Source: Halieaceae bacterium UBA3479
GTDB taxonomy: Bacteria; Pseudomonadota; Gammaproteobacteria; Pseudomonadales; Halieaceae
DNA length: 7,469 nt
Direction of reading: 5' to 3'
Assembly: GCA_002377985.1 (NCBI GenBank)
Contig: DFQW01000148.1
Span: forward strand, 10,842 to 18,310
Within the stretch, counting starts at the first letter, position 1, and each line of letters opens with the position of its first letter. Shown here piece after piece: positions 4,598-7,469 of the stretch. The translations under genes were made by a program, and so were the position numbers. The notes below the pieces were generated by a model, which made no database searches, was not told the origin of the DNA, and was given only the letters and a program-made list of their open reading frames with translations.

Positions 4598-7459
4598 ATG
4601 AGAGCTACCCCCATCCGTTTGGTGACAGCCGTTGCAGCCGCAACGCTGGTGTCAACGTCCCTTGTTCACGCCCAGCTGGAAGAGGTGATCGTTACGGCGA
4701 CCAAGATCGAATCATCTATTCAGGATACCCCGATTGCGGTATCGGCGTTTACTCAGGATCAACTCGATTCGCAGTTGATCAACGACACCATGAACCTCCA
4801 GTTCACGGTCCCCAACATGACCATGACCAAGCAGAACTTTACGGGTAACGACATTCGCATCCGGGGGATCGGTGCGGGAGCGATTGGTTCGGCAGGTGAT
4901 GCCGGCGTGGGTATTCACGTGAATGGTATCTACCAGACGTCCAGCCGGATTTTCGAGGCGCAGTTCTACGACACCGAGCGCGTCGAGGTATTGCGCGGCC
5001 CTCAGGGCACGCTGTACGGACGAAACACCACGGGTGGTGTGGTTAATATTTTGACTGCCAAGGCTGACCCCTCAGCGTTTGCAGGTCAAATTGACGGCAC
5101 AGTGGGCAATTACAGTATGGGACAGCTCAAAGGCATGCTGAACGTCCCGCTGGGCGATAACTTTGCTGTCCGTGCTGCAGGGATGACTATGCAGCGTGAT
5201 GGTTTCGTTGAAAACCTTTACGACGGTACGGACATCGACGATCGTGACATGTGGGCCGGCCGCTTGTCGCTGAACTGGACCCCCTCGGACCGTACCGAGA
5301 TTAATTTTATGGCCAGTTACTTTGAGGAGGACGACACTCGCATGCGTTCTCAGAAGCAGGCCTGTAATACTGACCCGACAGGTATCTTGGGTTGTCTACC
5401 CGGCGCGCCTACGTATGGCGTGGCCAACACGGCGGCGGGCATTGCCGGCTCGCTAATGAATACACTCAGCGCTATCAATACCGGCTCGCAGTACTTTCTG
5501 GGTATCGTTGTTCCCGGTGCCACCGGCGGCTTGGTCGGAAACCCCGCCCTTGCGGCCAACGTGGTAACCGGAGCTACCAACTTCCCCGTGACCGATTTCC
5601 TGTATGACAACAACCCTGATGATGTGCGACAGGTGAACGTCGACTGGACGCCCACCTACTACACCGAAGAAACCAACTATCAGTTCCAACTGAGCCATGA
5701 TTTCGGCAACTGGTCGGCTTTCTATTCGGTCGGCTACACAGAATCCGAGGTACGCTCCACCGAAGACTATGAGAAAGGCGTTTCCACGGCGGATTGGACG
5801 GCTACGCTGAAGTCTCTTTCAGACCTCGGTAAGACCCCGGCACTAGATGCGGCAACCTGGGGGCCCGTACTCGCTGCCAATGGCGCGGCGTCTCTGATCC
5901 CCTTTATCACCAATGCCGCAACCGGCATCCCAGGGGTGGGTCTTTGGGCCGGTAATCCGGCCCTCATCGGGTTGGAGAACGGTGTCAAGTGGTTAGACGT
6001 GGACGACAACTACCAGTATGCCTTCCGCAATTCGGGCGTGGACGCCTCCACTAACGATACCGAGCAATGGGCGCACGAGTTCAGGATCCAGACCAATTCT
6101 GATGGCGCCTGGAATATGCTGTTGGGTGCCTTCTATTTGGATTACGAATCAGAGGGTCATTACGTGGTGCGCTCTCCGGGGCTCGCGCTTCCCGCGCAAA
6201 TCCTGCCCATTAACGTGGCCGTGTTCCCAGCGCCTGTGGGCGACCCCAATGACCCGCAGTCTGAGACCAACCCGCACATGTGGGGCTACGACAACGACAC
6301 CCGTCAGTACGGCATGGAGGCCACGGCCGTCTTTGGCGAGCTGTACTGGGATGTGACGGACAATCTGAAGTTGACCTTTGGTGGCCGGTACTCGGATGAG
6401 GAGAAGACGTCGAAGCAACGCACCATCTACGTGACGTTCTCAGACTTGCCGCCGCTGCAGCCCAACAACGCTTATTTTGAGCCCGCGTACGATCAGCAGG
6501 AGTTCACCTGGAAGGTTAATGCCACTTATAACCTGAGCGACGCCACCATGATGTACGCGACGGTATCCAGCAGCTTTAAGTCAGGTGGCTTTAATCCTAT
6601 CAGCGACAATTCTCCACTGCTGGATCCTAGCTTCGGCGGCCGGGCAGAGAACGCTTATTTTGCGCCCGAGTTCATCGACGCGTTCGAAGTGGGTATCAAG
6701 ACCACGTTGCTCGACGGCGCGATGCGGCTCAATGCCGCGGGCTTCTTCTATGACTATCAGGACTTGCAGCAATCCAAGATCGTCAACGTTACCTCACTGA
6801 ACCAGAACAGTGACGCAGAGATTACAGGTGTTGAGCTGGATCTGCTGTGGGCGCTGACCCCCAATTTGATCTTCTCGCTCAATGGGGGCTATCTGGATAC
6901 GGAAATAAAATCATTCATGACGGTGGATACGGCTAACCCGAACGCCGCGTCGGAGGCGGCGATCGCAGCCAGTAATGGATTGGCGGCAACTGAAGGGGTA
7001 ACGAGCGTCAATGGCATAAACTTCCTGCCCGGCGCGGATGCTACCGGTCAGCGGGGTCGTTGTGAGACGCTGGCGCCTAACCCTTGCTATGGCTTCCTGC
7101 AGGATCTCGCAGGCAACCAGCTTGCCGGTTCTCCCGAGCTGAACTTCAACATCGGCCTCGCCTGGACCATCCCGGTGGGATCAATGGATCTGACGCTGGC
7201 GACCAACTACTACTGGCAGGATGATTACTACACCAGCAACTTCAACACCCTAAATAGCCTGGTAGAAGATTGGTCCATGTGGAATGCCAGTGCACGCCTG
7301 TCTGGTGAGAGTTGGTACGCCGAAGCCTGGATTAAGAATATTGAGGACGAGGAGAACGTGACAGGGAGCTACCTGACTTCGACGGTGTCGTCTTTGTTCA
7401 CTAACCAGTTCATTCTGGATCCGCAGACCTACGGTATTACCCTCGGCATGCGCTTCTGA
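4598..7459 (+). CDS. TonB-dependent outer-membrane receptor, substrate unknown
   Basis: This 953-residue protein belongs to the TonB-dependent receptors: 22-strand outer-membrane barrels with a plug, powered by TonB-ExbB-ExbD to import iron chelates, vitamins, sugars or other large solutes. Residues 1-25 are a signal peptide (MRATPIR, a hydrophobic Ala/Val/Leu stretch, then VHA before Gln26). A TonB-box-like EEVIVTATK follows at 28-36, a common arrangement. The plug (about 40-155) has RIRGIG and the hallmark ERVEVLRGPQGTLYGRN (127-143) with TTGGVVNI. The barrel has alternating aromatic strands and ends YGITLGMRF, with Phe last as outer-membrane assembly requires. Likely surface loops carry two closely spaced cysteine pairs, 256/266 and 822/830. 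Ala/Gly-rich insertions lie at about 276-335 and 420-465. No partner gene is visible on either side within the window, so the substrate stays open. The gene is intact and stands alone after the alpha-operon terminator. Confidence 0.93.
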   Translation: MRATPIRLVTAVAAATLVSTSLVHAQLEEVIVTATKIESSIQDTPIAVSAFTQDQLDSQLINDTMNLQFTVPNMTMTKQNFTGNDIRIRGIGAGAIGSAGDAGVGIHVNGIYQTSSRIFEAQFYDTERVEVLRGPQGTLYGRNTTGGVVNILTAKADPSAFAGQIDGTVGNYSMGQLKGMLNVPLGDNFAVRAAGMTMQRDGFVENLYDGTDIDDRDMWAGRLSLNWTPSDRTEINFMASYFEEDDTRMRSQKQACNTDPTGILGCLPGAPTYGVANTAAGIAGSLMNTLSAINTGSQYFLGIVVPGATGGLVGNPALAANVVTGATNFPVTDFLYDNNPDDVRQVNVDWTPTYYTEETNYQFQLSHDFGNWSAFYSVGYTESEVRSTEDYEKGVSTADWTATLKSLSDLGKTPALDAATWGPVLAANGAASLIPFITNAATGIPGVGLWAGNPALIGLENGVKWLDVDDNYQYAFRNSGVDASTNDTEQWAHEFRIQTNSDGAWNMLLGAFYLDYESEGHYVVRSPGLALPAQILPINVAVFPAPVGDPNDPQSETNPHMWGYDNDTRQYGMEATAVFGELYWDVTDNLKLTFGGRYSDEEKTSKQRTIYVTFSDLPPLQPNNAYFEPAYDQQEFTWKVNATYNLSDATMMYATVSSSFKSGGFNPISDNSPLLDPSFGGRAENAYFAPEFIDAFEVGIKTTLLDGAMRLNAAGFFYDYQDLQQSKIVNVTSLNQNSDAEITGVELDLLWALTPNLIFSLNGGYLDTEIKSFMTVDTANPNAASEAAIAASNGLAATEGVTSVNGINFLPGADATGQRGRCETLAPNPCYGFLQDLAGNQLAGSPELNFNIGLAWTIPVGSMDLTLATNYYWQDDYYTSNFNTLNSLVEDWSMWNASARLSGESWYAEAWIKNIEDEENVTGSYLTSTVSSLFTNQFILDPQTYGITLGMRF

Positions 7460-7469
7460 GGTTCGCTCA

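Noticed and set aside
5600..6000. Frameshift or degraded section inside the receptor, suggested by the odd Ala/Gly-rich stretches
   Set aside because: The frame stays open from signal peptide to terminal Phe, and recognisable barrel strands lie on both sides of the insertions.

Overview
The window is a stretch of a gammaproteobacterial chromosome of moderately high GC. It holds the tail of the spc ribosomal-protein operon (secY, rpmJ), the whole alpha operon (rpsM, rpsK, rpsD, rpoA, rplQ), and then a large TonB-dependent outer-membrane receptor. All genes are on the + strand. The ribosomal, SecY and RpoA proteins match their E. coli counterparts closely in length and motifs. The receptor's style (signal peptide, EEVIVTATK TonB box, long loops) is common in marine heterotrophic gammaproteobacteria; that habitat and any finer placement are inference.

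Positions 1-1204 hold secY, missing roughly its first 88 codons because the window starts inside it, and a 38-codon rpmJ. The 105-nt gap before rpsM can fold into a two-part stem with a pseudoknot ending at the rpsM ribosome-binding site. This is where E. coli has its S4-responsive alpha-operon regulator. Positions 1310-4301 hold rpsM, rpsK, rpsD, rpoA and rplQ in the canonical order. Each gap longer than 50 nt contains a perfect inverted repeat, and the one after rpsD encloses the rpsD stop codon. A strong intrinsic terminator at 4317-4353 ends the operon.

The 296-nt gap between rplQ and the receptor gene carries that terminator, an A/T-rich island, a run of similar T-tracts, an A8 tract and a good Shine-Dalgarno. 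I could not assign a convincing promoter in it. The receptor reads from 4598 to 7459 (953 aa) and is intact, with signal peptide, plug domain and C-terminal aromatic residue. Its substrate cannot be read from the sequence.

Functionally, the left 4.3 kb makes translation and transcription machinery plus the Sec channel, probably with S4 feedback on the alpha operon. The receptor is a separate transcription unit for uptake across the outer membrane. I see no mobile element, CRISPR array, tRNA or rRNA. I found no convincing new biological system; the points most worth checking are the candidate S4-responsive leader, the intercistronic hairpin series, and the receptor with its unusual loop insertions and promoter region.
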